Shown here: piece after piece, positions 8,354 to 19,228 of the stretch
Numbering within the stretch: the stretch's first letter is position 1
Layout: the number at the start of each line of letters is the position of its first letter
Source: Desulfatiglans anilini DSM 4660
GTDB taxonomy: Bacteria; Desulfobacterota; DSM-4660; Desulfatiglandales; Desulfatiglandaceae
Length of the DNA: 64,000 bases
Reading direction: 5' to 3'
Assembly (NCBI RefSeq): GCF_000422285.1
Contig: NZ_AULM01000001.1
Span: 310,001 to 374,000, forward strand
Program-made: the position numbers and the translations under genes
The notes under the pieces: model-generated
The model's input: only the letters and a program-made list of their open reading frames with translations
What the model was told of the DNA's origin: nothing
Database searches by the model: none

Positions 8354-8608
8354 ATGGCGCATAAGAAAGCAGGCGGCAGTTCGCGCAATGGTCGCGACAG
8401 TGCCGGGCAGCGGTTCGGCATCAAGCGGTACGGTGGTCAGCAGGTGAAAGCGGGCAATATCCTGGTCCGGCAGAAGGGGACAAAGATCCACCCGGGCAGA
8501 AACGTGGGCCTCGGGAGGGATTACACGCTTTTTGCCCTGGTCGATGGTGTGGTCGCTTACGAGCGTTTTGGCAAGACCCGCAAGAAGGTCAGCATCGCGA
8601 CGGTCTGA
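8354..8608 (+). CDS. rpmA: 50S ribosomal protein L27
   Basis: 84 residues starting [19 protein letters not shown], the conserved L27 N-terminus that reaches towards the peptidyl-transferase centre. There is no Firmicutes-type N-terminal extension needing cleavage. AGAGGG precedes the ATG. It lies between rplU and obgE, the common bacterial order. Confidence 0.99.
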   Translation: MAHKKAGGSSRNGRDSAGQRFGIKRYGGQQVKAGNILVRQKGTKIHPGRNVGLGRDYTLFALVDGVVAYERFGKTRKKVSIATV

Positions 8609-9711
<1,103 letters not shown>

Positions 9712-9712
<1 letters not shown>

Positions 9713-10908
9713 TGCCTGAATTGCAGACGGGGGCTGTGAAGACTGTTGGCCGGGAGGCCTTGCTGAGAGGGATTCGGAGGATCGTCGTCAAGGTCGGCAG
9801 CGGTGTGCTGACAGCCGCCGACGGGTTGAACCGGGCTGTTATCGAGAGCATCACAGACGATATTGCGGATCTCCGGCGGAGCAAGATCGAGATCATCCTG
9901 GTTTCGTCCGGGGCCATTGCCTCCGGGCTCAGGAAGGTCGGCCTCAAGAGGCGCCCGGAGTCGGTTTCCCAGCAGCAGGCCCTGGCCGCGGTGGGCCAGA
10001 GCAGTCTGATGCGTGCCTACGAAGAGGCCTTCGGCAGGCATCGCCAGAAAGTGGCGCAGATCCTGGTCACGCGGGATGACCTGACGCATCGACGCCGCTA
10101 TCTCAACGCACGAAACACGCTGTTGACCCTGCTTTCCTGGAAGATCGTGCCGATCATCAATGAAAATGACACCGTGGTCGTGGATGAGATCAAGTTCGGT
10201 GACAACGACAACCTGAGCGCCATGATCACCTGCCTTTCGGAGGCTGGCCTGCTGGTCAATCTGACCAATCTGGACGGCTTGTTCGACAAGGACCCACGGA
10301 TTCACCCGGACGCGCGCCTGATTCATACGATCGACAAGGTGGATCGACGCGTTTCGGGATACGCGAGCACGATTCCGGGTTTCCTGGGAAAGGGTGGCAT
10401 GGCCAGCAAGGTCAAGGCGGCGCAGAAAGTGGCGCTGCTGGGCGTGCCGACCGTCATCGCCAATGGGTTCAAGCCGGGTGTCCTGAAGCGGGTCCTGAAA
10501 GGGGAGCAGGAAGGGACGCTTTTCATGCCGCGCCCGGTGTCCCTCTGCCACCGGAAGCACTGGATCGCTTTCACCAAATCGCCCCGGGGACAAATCGTGG
10601 TCGACAATGGGGCGGAGAGGGCGCTCCTGGAAAATGGCAAAAGTCTTCTGCCTTCGGGTATCAAAGAGGTGGTGGGGCGTTTCAGCCTGGGTGATGCCGT
10701 CCTGATCGTGAGCGAAGAAGGAGAGGATCTTGCTGTGGGAATGGTCAATTACCACAGCGGCGACCTCAAAAAGATCATGGGTGTCAAGACATCCGGGATA
10801 GAAGCCATCCTCGGTTTCAAACACGAAGACGAAGTCGTGCATCGCGACAATCTAGTCTTGGCGCGCCAGTTGGACGAAGGAGATGATCTATGTCAGTGGA
10901 GGGGATGA
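9712..10908 (+). CDS. proB: Glutamate 5-kinase
   Basis: 398 residues from the ATG at 9712, which overlaps the obgE stop by one base and has GGAGG upstream. The amino-acid kinase domain ([12 protein letters not shown], then VSSGAIASG, then [10 protein letters not shown]) is followed by a C-terminal PUA domain from about residue 295. It phosphorylates glutamate, the first step of proline synthesis. It is co-transcribed with proA, which it overlaps by 19 nt. Confidence 0.98.
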
Positions 10909-12146
10909 TCCGCACGATGGCCGATGAGGCCGGGAGGGCTGCCCGGGCGCTGCGCAGCATAGGCCGGGCCGATAAGGACGCCGCCTTGAACCGAATGGCG
11001 GGGCTGCTGCGCCGGTATTCGGACCGGATAAGCGAGGAAAACGCGCAAGATGTCGCCCGGGCGCGTGAAGCGGGTCTTTCAGCGGCCATGATCGACCGGC
11101 TGACCTTGACCGGCCCCACGATAGAAGGCATGGCGCAGGGACTCGAGGAGGTCGCGGGACTTCCGGATCCGGTCGGTATGGTCACCGGCATGTGGCGCCG
11201 GCCGAATGGGCTTCTGGTCGGACGCGTGCGTATTCCCATCGGGGTCATCGGGTTCATCTATGAATCGAGGCCCAATGTGACGGTGGATGCCGCAGCGCTT
11301 TGTCTGAAATCCGGAAACGCGGTCATCCTCAAAGGCGGGTCCGAGGCGATTCAGTCCAATATGGTCCTCGCTGAGATCCTGGCCGAGGCCTTGCGGGAAA
11401 CAGGGCTCCCGGAAAAGGCCGTTCAGGTGGTGCCTACGACGGACCGCGAGGCGGTGTCGATCCTGATCGGGCTCGATGAAGACGTGGACCTGATCATTCC
11501 GCGCGGGGGGGAGGGTTTGATCCGGTTCGTGGCCGATCACTCGAAGATCCCCGTTCTCAAGCACTACAAAGGGGTTTGCCATGTCTACGTGGACCAAGAC
11601 GCCGAGATCCCCATGGCGGAGGAGATCTGTTACAACGCGAAAGTGCAGCGTCCGGGCGTCTGCAATGCGATGGAGACCCTTCTCGTACACGAAGGGATCG
11701 CGGGGAGATTCCTCCCCGCAATGATCGAGCGGTTTGAAAAGGCCGGCGTTGAGATCAGGGGTTGCGAGCGCACCCGGTCGATCGCGCCGCAGGTCAGGGC
11801 GGCGGTCGCCGAGGACTGGCCGGCGGAGTTTTTGGACCTGATCCTGGCGGTGAAGGTAGTGGGGGACCTCGAAGAGGCCCTGGATCATATCGAGCGCTAC
11901 GGCTCGAAACACACCGAAACGATCGTGACGAACGATTACGCGCGCGCCCAGCGTTTCCTCGGCGAGGTCGACTCCTCCGTCGTGCTGGTGAACGCGTCGA
12001 CCCGTTTCAACGACGGGAATCAGTTGGGGCTGGGGGCGGAGATCGGGATCAACACGTCCAAACTGCACGCCTTCGGCCCGATGGGCCTCGAAGAACTGAC
12101 GACCACGAAGTTCATCGTTTACGGCAGCGGTCAGGTCAGAAGCTGA
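10890..12146 (+). CDS. proA: Glutamate-5-semialdehyde dehydrogenase
   Basis: 418 residues, the usual length. The catalytic cysteine lies in the [18 protein letters not shown] segment, and the family stretch [20 protein letters not shown] is present. It reduces glutamyl phosphate to glutamate semialdehyde with NADPH, following ProB. The ATG lies inside the end of proB and has GAAGGAG upstream, so the two are translationally coupled. Confidence 0.98.
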   Translation: MSVEGMIRTMADEAGRAARALRSIGRADKDAALNRMAGLLRRYSDRISEENAQDVARAREAGLSAAMIDRLTLTGPTIEGMAQGLEEVAGLPDPVGMVTGMWRRPNGLLVGRVRIPIGVIGFIYESRPNVTVDAAALCLKSGNAVILKGGSEAIQSNMVLAEILAEALRETGLPEKAVQVVPTTDREAVSILIGLDEDVDLIIPRGGEGLIRFVADHSKIPVLKHYKGVCHVYVDQDAEIPMAEEICYNAKVQRPGVCNAMETLLVHEGIAGRFLPAMIERFEKAGVEIRGCERTRSIAPQVRAAVAEDWPAEFLDLILAVKVVGDLEEALDHIERYGSKHTETIVTNDYARAQRFLGEVDSSVVLVNASTRFNDGNQLGLGAEIGINTSKLHAFGPMGLEELTTTKFIVYGSGQVRS

Positions 12147-12221
12147 CCCGTCCGGCCGCGGGCGGTAAGCCGGAAAGAAAGGGTTTGCAGGATAGGACTC
12201 GACGGCGAAAAAGAGGATGCC

Positions 12222-12878
12222 TTGAGAGTCGGCTTGCTGGGTGGAACCTTCGATCCGATTCATCTCGGCCATTTGCGCGGTGCCGAGGAGGTCAGAGAAC
12301 ATCTGGATCTGGCCAAGGTATACCTCATTCCCGCCGCCGTGCCTCCTCACAAGACCCGGGAACCGATTACGCCCTTTGCGCATCGATATGAGATGGCGCG
12401 TCTGGGCGTCTCCTCGTCTCCGTATCTCGAGGCATCCGATCTCGAGGGAAGGCGGCCCGGCCCTTCCTATTCCATAGAAACGCTGAAAAATTGCCAGGCG
12501 ATGTTCGGCCCGCGGGCAGACATCTTTTTTATCCTGGGTATGGATGCCTTTCTGGAGATTTACACCTGGAAGGCCTATCTCGAATTGTTCGAACGGGCGC
12601 ATTTCGTTGTCATCGGCCGGGAAGGCACCGAATTGGAAGAGCCCGCGGCGTTCCTGCGATCGCTCGGCGTCGCAGGCATCACTGAGAATGAACGGGGATT
12701 TTTCACGTCGCACTCCGGCAAATCGATCCGCTTTCTGGAAACGACACGGATGGACATATCCGCCTCGCGGATCAGGCGGTTGTGCCGGGAGAGGAGATCT
12801 GTGCGTTTTCTGATCCCCGAGCCCGTAAGAGAATACATCGAGAGGACGGGGCTTTATAGAGACCATGGATACGCTTGA
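12222..12878 (+). CDS. nadD: Nicotinate-nucleotide adenylyltransferase
   Basis: 218 residues. The nucleotidyl-transferase motif GGTFDPIHLGHLR lies at residues 5-17, and the C-terminal motif SASRIRRLCRE near residue 185. It adenylates nicotinate mononucleotide in NAD synthesis. The start is a TTG at 12222 preceded by AGAGGA; no ATG fits before the GGTFDP motif. It overlaps rsfS by 14 nt. Confidence 0.97.
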   Translation: MRVGLLGGTFDPIHLGHLRGAEEVREHLDLAKVYLIPAAVPPHKTREPITPFAHRYEMARLGVSSSPYLEASDLEGRRPGPSYSIETLKNCQAMFGPRADIFFILGMDAFLEIYTWKAYLELFERAHFVVIGREGTELEEPAAFLRSLGVAGITENERGFFTSHSGKSIRFLETTRMDISASRIRRLCRERRSVRFLIPEPVREYIERTGLYRDHGYA

Positions 12879-13224
12879 AAAAGCACGGAAATGCGCCGGC
12901 TATCTTCTGGAAAGGAAGGCATTGAATCCGGTTCTTTTTGAGGTCGGGAAACTGACGTCGTTGACGGATTATTTTCTGATCGCGAGCGGCGGCAGTTCCA
13001 GGCAGGTCCAGGCGCTCAGCCGGCATTTGCAGCGCAGGATGCGGGAGGCCGGGTTCCGGCCTTACGGCATTGAGGGAGAGCAGGAGGGGCAGTGGATCCT
13101 GCTTGACTTCGGGGATATCGTGGTCCATCTTTTCTATGAACCGGTGCGCACGTTTTACGATCTTGAAGGGCTATGGGTCGAGGCCCCGCGCATTCCCATC
13201 GAGAATGACCCGCCGCCGGATTGA
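12865..13224 (+). CDS. rsfS: Ribosomal silencing factor RsfS
   Basis: 119 residues of the RsfS/Iojap family, with the signature LTDYFLIASG-SSRQVQA near residue 33 and VVHLFYEPVRTFYDLEGLW near the C-terminus. It binds L14 and blocks subunit joining when nutrients are short. It follows nadD by overlap, as in many bacteria. Confidence 0.96.
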   Translation: MDTLEKARKCAGYLLERKALNPVLFEVGKLTSLTDYFLIASGGSSRQVQALSRHLQRRMREAGFRPYGIEGEQEGQWILLDFGDIVVHLFYEPVRTFYDLEGLWVEAPRIPIENDPPPD

Positions 13225-13235
13225 TCGGAGGTTTC

Positions 13236-14651
13236 ATGCGCAGGATCATGGCCGTTTTCACCCTGCTGGTGGTTTTTGTGACGACAGGTCTCGGCCCGAA
13301 ATGGCCGTGCTGCGCTGGTCCCGCCTGGGCCCTTTCGGTGGATGAAGAGCAGGAGATCGGCCGTGAGTTCATGGCCCAGATCAAGGAATACTTCACCTTC
13401 CTCGAAGATGATTTTGCCAATCGATACCTCAACGGCCTTGGACGATACCTGGTCGAGCAGGTCGAGACCCAGCCTTTCCCCTTCCATTTTTACGTCATCA
13501 AAGACCCCACGCTGAACGCTTTTGCAGCCCCGGGCGGACAGATATTCATCTTTTCGGGGCTCATCGGCGCCCTCGATCAGGTCGATGAACTGGCTGCCGT
13601 GATCTGCCATGAAATCGGGCATGTTACAGCCCGTCATCTGGCCAAGCGCATCGAGCAGAACAAGAAGATCGGTCTGATTACGATGGCCGGTATCCTCGCG
13701 GGCGCGCTGCTGGGTGGTACAGCCGCCGAGGCGCTGATCGCCGGGTCCATGGCGGCCGGTATCCAGGCGCAGCTGCACTACAGCCGGGAAGACGAGCGGC
13801 AGGCCGACCAGCTCGGGTTCAAATACATGTCGGACAGCGGCTTCGACCCGCACGGTATGGAGGAAACCCTCAAAGAGATTGCCAAAGGCAATTGGCTGGG
13901 GTCGGATAAGATCCCCGCCTACCTGTTGACCCACCCGACCGGGCCGGAACGGATGGCGAACCTCGAGACCCTGCTGAGCGGTTACGCGGGGCAGACCCTA
14001 TCGCCCGAGGCCGAACAGTTTCGAAAGGTCTATCCGCTCTTCAGGACCGTCGTGATGGCCCGCAGCATAGATAACACGCAGGCGGAACGGCTGTTTCGAG
14101 CCGATCTGGACAAAGATCCATCCGACCCTCTTCCGTACGTAGGGTTGGGGATCCTCGCATTGGGAAAAAGAGACTACCCCACGGCGATCGATTTCATAGA
14201 AAAGGCCTTGGTGCGCGGAAGGGATTATCGTTTGCCTCTGCTGACCTATCTCGGGCAGGCCTACCAGCTGAGTGGACGCGACCAGGACGCGGTGCGCACG
14301 CTGAAAGAATCCCTGTCGGAGCTGGGTGAAAACAGCACGGCGCTCTACTACTTGGGGCTTTCCTACCTGAATCTGGGGCAATACACCCAGTCAGTCGAAA
14401 TTTTCGAACGTCTTGCCGTGTCGCCTGCGGCGAAGGACGATGTGTATTATCACCTGGGGATTGCCTATGGGCGTTTGAATCGGCTGGCTGAGGCGCACTA
14501 CAATTTTGGATTGTATTTTAGCAGGTTGAATCAGACGGACAAGGCGCGGTTCCATTTCGAGAAAGCGAAGGAGCTTTCGGCGGGTCATGGTGTCCTTGCT
14601 CAAAAAATAAGTCTTCAGCTTCAGGAACTTGAGAAGGCCGAGCATCGTTGA
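13236..14651 (+). CDS. bepA: Periplasmic M48 zinc metalloprotease with TPR repeats (BepA-like)
   Basis: About 471 residues from the ATG at 13236, with CGGAGG 5 nt upstream (an earlier TTG at 13221 is less likely). An N-terminal signal peptide is followed by the M48 peptidase domain, whose zinc motif HEIGH lies near residue 128 and whose third ligand is in DERQADQLG near residue 185. The C-terminal half carries TPR repeats. This is the BepA/YfgC layout, a protease and chaperone for outer-membrane protein assembly. It ends the plus-strand housekeeping run. Confidence 0.92.
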   Translation: MRRIMAVFTLLVVFVTTGLGPKWPCCAGPAWALSVDEEQEIGREFMAQIKEYFTFLEDDFANRYLNGLGRYLVEQVETQPFPFHFYVIKDPTLNAFAAPGGQIFIFSGLIGALDQVDELAAVICHEIGHVTARHLAKRIEQNKKIGLITMAGILAGALLGGTAAEALIAGSMAAGIQAQLHYSREDERQADQLGFKYMSDSGFDPHGMEETLKEIAKGNWLGSDKIPAYLLTHPTGPERMANLETLLSGYAGQTLSPEAEQFRKVYPLFRTVVMARSIDNTQAERLFRADLDKDPSDPLPYVGLGILALGKRDYPTAIDFIEKALVRGRDYRLPLLTYLGQAYQLSGRDQDAVRTLKESLSELGENSTALYYLGLSYLNLGQYTQSVEIFERLAVSPAAKDDVYYHLGIAYGRLNRLAEAHYNFGLYFSRLNQTDKARFHFEKAKELSAGHGVLAQKISLQLQELEKAEHR

Positions 14652-14782
14652 CCCCGGCGATCACAGCAGATGATCCCCACCGGCCTTGGGCCTAGACTGA
14701 GGATGAATGAAATGGCGCTCCTGGCGGCCGTCCATAGGGACGTGATTTGAAAGAGGCTTGCAGGCGAAGACCGCCCGAACGG

Positions 14783-15541
14783 CTATTCGAAATCTTTCAG
14801 AAAAGCGGTTGGATCCTGAAGAAAATCCTTGTAGAAGCGGTAGGATTTTGTCTGTTGATACGCGATTTCCTTGATGGGGGCATGATCGCAGCTCAGAATC
14901 TGGGCCTTCGGATAACTTAGGAGAATGGGCGAATGCGTGGCGATGATGAACTGCGTCGCCGGCCGGGCGAGGGCCCGATGGAGGATGAAGATGAATTGGA
15001 GCTGGTTGCGGGGCGAAAGCGCCGCCTCCGGCTCATCGAGCAGATAGAGGCCCGGGAGGCGGCAGCGGTGTTCGAAGAACGAAAGAAACGCCTCCCCATG
15101 CGATTGCTGGTGCAGCGAACGTCCGCCGTAATAGTCCAGAAGATTTCTGTCCGTGAGGCTCATATCGTCGATAAAGGCTGCAAAGTTGAAGAAGCTTTCG
15201 GCCCTGAAGAAAAACCCCTTCACGATCCCCCCCCATTCCCACGTCCCCTCCATGCTGAGAAAGTGATGCAGCGATTTGCTGAAGGGGTTCCGGTGTGCGG
15301 TGTGTGATTTTTCGCCTCCCCAGACCGTCAGGCCGTAGCTGCGCGCAACGGCTTCGAGCAGAGTCGATTTGCCGCTTCCGTTGTCCCCGACGAAGAACAC
15401 CGCGCGATCCCGCAGATCGAGGCGATCGGTGCCGCTCAAGGCCGGAACATTGAATGGATAGGATTCCCTTCTGGGGAACCGGCGGTGCAGAATGGTGATG
15501 GTGTCCACGTACACGCGGTGCCTGCTTTCTCCGTATCCCAT
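14783..15541 (-). CDS. AAA/ABC-type ATPase, single-domain (AAA_15/21-like)
   Basis: 252 residues. Walker A GDNGSGKST lies near residue 50, Walker B LYLLDEPEAALSP near residue 166 and the switch motif IIATHSPILL near 198. There are no membrane segments and no long coiled coil, so it is neither a transporter ATPase nor an SMC protein. Relatives are often annotated as predicted ATPases; some pair with nucleases in defence, but no partner gene lies next to it. It is last in the queA-to-cupin series of minus-strand genes. The function is not known. Confidence 0.8.
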   Translation of the reverse strand: MGYGESRHRVYVDTITILHRRFPRRESYPFNVPALSGTDRLDLRDRAVFFVGDNGSGKSTLLEAVARSYGLTVWGGEKSHTAHRNPFSKSLHHFLSMEGTWEWGGIVKGFFFRAESFFNFAAFIDDMSLTDRNLLDYYGGRSLHQQSHGEAFLSFFEHRCRLPGLYLLDEPEAALSPRNQLQFIFILHRALARPATQFIIATHSPILLSYPKAQILSCDHAPIKEIAYQQTKSYRFYKDFLQDPTAFLKDFE

Positions 15542-15565
15542 TCGGGTTGGGCGAAAAGATCGCCT

Positions 15566-15886
15566 TCAGGGAAGATAGTCTTCCCTCACCGGTGAAAAGA
15601 CCTCCACAACGACGGCATCCGTAAGGACCTCGGCCTCATGGGGGACATCCTTGTGGATGCACCAGCTGTCACCCGGCCCGGCCTCGAAGGAATCATTCCC
15701 CGCCCTCAGGACGATCCGGCCGCTGACCACGTATCCGGTCTGCTCGTAAGGATGGTGGTGCAGGGGGAGTTTCTTTCCGCCTTCGACCTTGAATTCGCAA
15801 AGGATCGTCAATTCACCGTACACCAATGTTTTCATCCGGATGCCGTCGGTCAGCGTCCGATACCCGTCCTCGCTTCTGTGAACCAT
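15566..15886 (-). CDS. Small single-domain cupin protein
   Basis: 106 residues. It contains one cupin barrel with the metal-binding motif HHHPYEQTGYVVSGRI (His cluster near residues 43-45 with a Gln in place of the usual Glu-containing spacing) and a second-motif His in HKDVPHEAEV. It may bind a metal and a small carboxylate or sugar; the substrate is unknown. The start is ATG 15886, and AAGGAGG lies about 12 nt upstream. It follows mutT by 17 nt. Confidence 0.85.
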   Translation of the reverse strand: MVHRSEDGYRTLTDGIRMKTLVYGELTILCEFKVEGGKKLPLHHHPYEQTGYVVSGRIVLRAGNDSFEAGPGDSWCIHKDVPHEAEVLTDAVVVEVFSPVREDYLP

Positions 15887-15903
15887 CAAGGCGGTTTCCC
15901 TCC

Positions 15904-16308
15904 TTATTTGAAGATGTTCATAAGGATGTCGATGACCTTCAAGTCCGGTGGCGGGAATGGAAGCGCCCCCAGTTCCTGAACGGTCACCCACCTGATCGCC
16001 TGTCCCTGGCGTGCTATGGGCCTTCCTTCCTCTCGGGTGCACAGGAAGAAATGGAGCGTGACGCTTTTGGAGGCATAGGCGTGATCGATGGTTGCAAGAG
16101 GACGCCCCAACCTTACACGAATGCCGAGCTCCTCCATCATCTCGCGCCTCAGGCAGGCCTCCGGAGTTTCCCCGTCCTCCTGCTTCCCTCCCGGGAATTC
16201 CCACAGCCCCTCCAGGTGGGTGCCTTCGGGCCGGCGGGTGATGAGGATCTTCCCCCGCTCCGAGAGGATCCCGGCAGACACATCGTAATGGGGCTTGCGT
16301 CCATTCAT
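15904..16308 (-). CDS. mutT: NUDIX hydrolase, MutT-type (8-oxo-dGTP diphosphatase)
   Basis: 134 residues. The full Nudix box (G-x5-E-x7-REUXEE-x2-E-E-x-G-U) is visible around GGKQEDGETPEACLRREMM, then EELGI. The early strand ITRRPEGTHLEGLWEFPGG is typical of MutT. The likely job is removing oxidised dGTP, but other nucleotides are possible. The start is ATG 16308, just after the TPR gene ends. A longer frame to 16467 overlaps that gene and is rejected. Confidence 0.9.
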   Translation of the reverse strand: MNGRKPHYDVSAGILSERGKILITRRPEGTHLEGLWEFPGGKQEDGETPEACLRREMMEELGIRVRLGRPLATIDHAYASKSVTLHFFLCTREEGRPIARQGQAIRWVTVQELGALPFPPPDLKVIDILMNIFK

Positions 16309-16318
16309 CGGGAACGTG

Positions 16319-18130
16319 TCAAGAGTCCGGTGAAGCATCCAGGTTTCCAAGCCGCAGGCGGAGGAAGGCCTCGGAGGCTTCCTGGTGCTGAGGGATTCGT
16401 TGGAGGACTTGCCGGTAGGCCTCCATGGCCCCCTTCGCATCCTGATGCTTCTCGCGCAATCGTGCAAGGTTCAGCCAGAGTTCGGGGTTTTCTGGATCGA
16501 GTTCGAGAATACCCTCCAGGGTGCTCATGGCTCGATCCTCTCTTCCGAGCTCGAGGTAGGCCACCAGCAGATATTGGCGCAGGGCCTTTTCCTTTGGGTT
16601 GGCCTCAACAGCCGGTTCGAAAGTCTTGACGATGCCCTGATAATCCTTCCGGTCGTGCAGGTTTTCGAAGAGGTACGTATAAGCGGCCATATGGTCGGGC
16701 TGGAGGCGTATCAGGCTTCGAGCGGCATTCACGGCCTGCGTGACGTTCTCCATACGGCGGTGAAGGTCGAAGAGGATGGTCAGGGCCGAAACATCTTCGG
16801 GACGGCGTTCAGCATAGGCGGTCAGATGGTTGGCAGCTTCTTCGAGCCGTCCGTTCTGGTACTCGAGCGCCCCCAGGTTGAAGAGCACCGTATCATTTTG
16901 GGGATCGTTCGCTGCAATACGGCGGTAAATTTCCGCCAGTGCCTGTTCGTCCTCCAACTTTTCAAGGACCTGGGCCATCAGCAGCAGCCCTTCCTGATCC
17001 ATCGGGCCGGCAGCCAGCACCTCTTCCAGCCAGCGCCGCGCCTCCTTCCATTGCCCCTGTTCGATCAGATGAAGGCTGAGTTTGAGGCGGCCATCCCGAT
17101 CCGCCGCATTCAGCTGCAGCGCCTTCTTCAGATAATCAAAGGATGCTTCCTCCAGCCCGAGCTGCTCATGGAGATAGGCGAGGTTGTAATAGAGATTCGG
17201 GTCATCGGGTTGGTGGCGGGCGATTTGCAGATAATGGTGGACGGCCGCCTGGTGCCGCCCGGCCTCGGCATGGATGAGGGCCAACCTCGAATGGATCGGC
17301 AGTGCTTCCTCCTCCGGTATCAGTCCAAGGAGGGTTTCATAACAGCGGACGGCCTCTTCCGTCCGTCCGCCGTCGTCCAGTTCCTCAGCGAGTTCCCGAA
17401 GCGTTGAGATATCTTCCGGATCCCGTTTGGTGACCTCTTTGAGGATCCGGATCACCGCCTCCGAATCACCGGCGGCGGCATAGAGGTCGCGGATTTCTTT
17501 GAGAACGGCCGGATCGCGAGTCTCCTTATGCAAGAGTTCCATCGTTTCACCGGCCTTCCGCCATTGGGCCATGCCCTTGTAGGTTTCGGCGAGAAGCTGC
17601 AAAAGCTTCCTTTCGTTCGGGTGGAAACCCAGGGCCTTTTGGAGGATGGATGCCCGCTCTTCGAGCGAAATGGTCCGCACGGCCTTGTCGGCCCAGTCCT
17701 CGAGGAAGGGTCTGATGTTCAGGTTGATAGAACCGATCGTGTCATTGCGGTACTTGACGGAGACCCCGATACGATAATGGTCGAAAATATCTCGATCGGG
17801 CAGCAGGGAGGCCAGAGGCATCTCTTCGAAGCGCAAAGCATTGATGTCGAAATCAGGGCTGACCAGGCGGAGATCATGGTTGAAAGGGATGTTGGTTGCG
17901 ATTTCCAAGATCTTCACCCGGTCTCCGGGATGCAGGAAGAGGGTCTCGCCAGCGGCGACCCGCCTCTGCTCCTGATCGACCTGCACCACGAGGGCATGGA
18001 ATTCGGCGCCGCGTTCGAAAAAACTGTGCCAGAAATACAAGCCTGCACCGCCGCCCCCCAAGACGAGCAAGAACATTATCCAGAAAAGGGGCCGGGCAAG
18101 GAGAGGTTTCTTTTTCCGTGTCTTGACCAA
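16319..18130 (-). CDS. Membrane-anchored TPR-repeat protein
   Basis: About 603 residues. A short basic N-terminus (KTRKKKP) is followed by one membrane segment at about residues 12-32, a periplasmic linker with a beta-rich region to about residue 150, and then tandem TPR repeats to the end. It probably scaffolds protein complexes in the envelope. The open frame continues upstream to 18286, but that would overlap secF by 146 nt. I prefer the TTG at 18130, just after the secF stop, with GAGAG upstream. The start remains uncertain. Confidence 0.8.
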   Translation of the reverse strand: MVKTRKKKPLLARPLFWIMFLLVLGGGGAGLYFWHSFFERGAEFHALVVQVDQEQRRVAAGETLFLHPGDRVKILEIATNIPFNHDLRLVSPDFDINALRFEEMPLASLLPDRDIFDHYRIGVSVKYRNDTIGSINLNIRPFLEDWADKAVRTISLEERASILQKALGFHPNERKLLQLLAETYKGMAQWRKAGETMELLHKETRDPAVLKEIRDLYAAAGDSEAVIRILKEVTKRDPEDISTLRELAEELDDGGRTEEAVRCYETLLGLIPEEEALPIHSRLALIHAEAGRHQAAVHHYLQIARHQPDDPNLYYNLAYLHEQLGLEEASFDYLKKALQLNAADRDGRLKLSLHLIEQGQWKEARRWLEEVLAAGPMDQEGLLLMAQVLEKLEDEQALAEIYRRIAANDPQNDTVLFNLGALEYQNGRLEEAANHLTAYAERRPEDVSALTILFDLHRRMENVTQAVNAARSLIRLQPDHMAAYTYLFENLHDRKDYQGIVKTFEPAVEANPKEKALRQYLLVAYLELGREDRAMSTLEGILELDPENPELWLNLARLREKHQDAKGAMEAYRQVLQRIPQHQEASEAFLRLRLGNLDASPDS

Positions 18131-18140
18131 AGGGCCGCTC

Positions 18141-19208
18141 TCATTTCGACTGGACCTGCGCTCCTTTGGTTTTTCCTCTTGCCCGGCCTTCCCAGAGGAG
18201 CAGAACCGGGCTGGCGACGAAGATGGAAGAATAGGTTCCCACCCCGATCCCCACCAGGAGCGCAAAGGCGAAGTCATGGATGACACCGCCGCCCAGGATG
18301 AACAGCGCGACGACCACGACCAGGGTGGTGGAAGAGGTCAGAATGGTGCGGCTAAGGGTTTCATTGATGCTGGTGTTGATGGTTTCGCCTAAAGGCCGGC
18401 GCTTGAAACGGCGCAGATTCTCTCGGATACGGTCGAAGACGATGATCGTATCGTTCAGCGAGTAGCCGGCGATGGTCAGGATGGCGGCGATGATGGCCAG
18501 GGAGATCTCCCGATCCGTCAAGGCGAATGCCCCTATCGTGATGGCGACGTCGTGGATCAGGGCGATGATCGCTCCAAGCGCATATTTCAAGTTCATGAAC
18601 CAGCACATGCCAAGACTGACGAGCAGGGCCAGGATGATCAGCCAGGTGACGCTCACCCCGAAGATCGATGCGACATAGACGATGAAGATCAAGGTGACGG
18701 CCATGACCCCGCTCATCAACCACTTCAGCTCGAATCGGCCGGAAATGTAAATGGCGATGATGAGGATCGTGTAGAAGAGGGCAAACAGGGCCTTCTGCCG
18801 GAGGTCTTCCCCGACCTTCGGCCCGACCATCTCCACACGGCGGATGTCGGCAGGCGTTCCGAATTGGGCCTCCAGGGCGGATTGGACCTTTTCGCTCAAG
18901 CCGCTCAAGTCCAGATCCATTTTGCGCACACGGATGAGATATTCCAGTTCGGCCTCCTCGCCGAACTCCTGTACTACGCTGTCCTGCAACCCCAAGGATT
19001 CCAAGGCGGTCTTGATCTCCGCCGGCGTCCGTTTCTGATCGAGTTTGACCTGGATGAGGAGGCCGCCCGAGAAGTCGACGCCGTAGTTGGGGCCGCCCCG
19101 CCAGACCAGGAGGGCGATTGTGGCAGCGATCATGAACAAAGAAAACACGTACGCGATTTTACGCCTTCCAATGAAATCGATGTGGGTTCCCGGCTTGATG
19201 AATTCCAT
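18141..19208 (-). CDS. secF: Protein translocase subunit SecF
   Basis: 355 residues with six membrane segments. It starts with the SecF segment MEFIKPGTHIDFIGRRKIAY and has the first periplasmic domain, GVDFSGGLL near residue 44, and the family motifs DTIIVFDRIREN and SINETLSRTI in the C-terminal half. With SecD it uses the proton-motive force to help preproteins through SecYEG. It follows secD by 20 nt in the queA-tgt-yajC-secDF operon. Confidence 0.98.
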   Translation of the reverse strand: MEFIKPGTHIDFIGRRKIAYVFSLFMIAATIALLVWRGGPNYGVDFSGGLLIQVKLDQKRTPAEIKTALESLGLQDSVVQEFGEEAELEYLIRVRKMDLDLSGLSEKVQSALEAQFGTPADIRRVEMVGPKVGEDLRQKALFALFYTILIIAIYISGRFELKWLMSGVMAVTLIFIVYVASIFGVSVTWLIILALLVSLGMCWFMNLKYALGAIIALIHDVAITIGAFALTDREISLAIIAAILTIAGYSLNDTIIVFDRIRENLRRFKRRPLGETINTSINETLSRTILTSSTTLVVVVALFILGGGVIHDFAFALLVGIGVGTYSSIFVASPVLLLWEGRARGKTKGAQVQSK

Positions 19209-19228
19209 TCAATGACTCCCGCAATGAT

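Noticed and set aside
7669-8424. Minus-strand frame across rplU and repeat R2
   Set aside because: It crosses a ribosomal protein gene and a repeat, and its reading frame is explained by the repeat arm.
11079-12866. 595-codon minus-strand frame opposite proA-nadD
   Set aside because: Antisense of two conserved genes; no motif or start signal.
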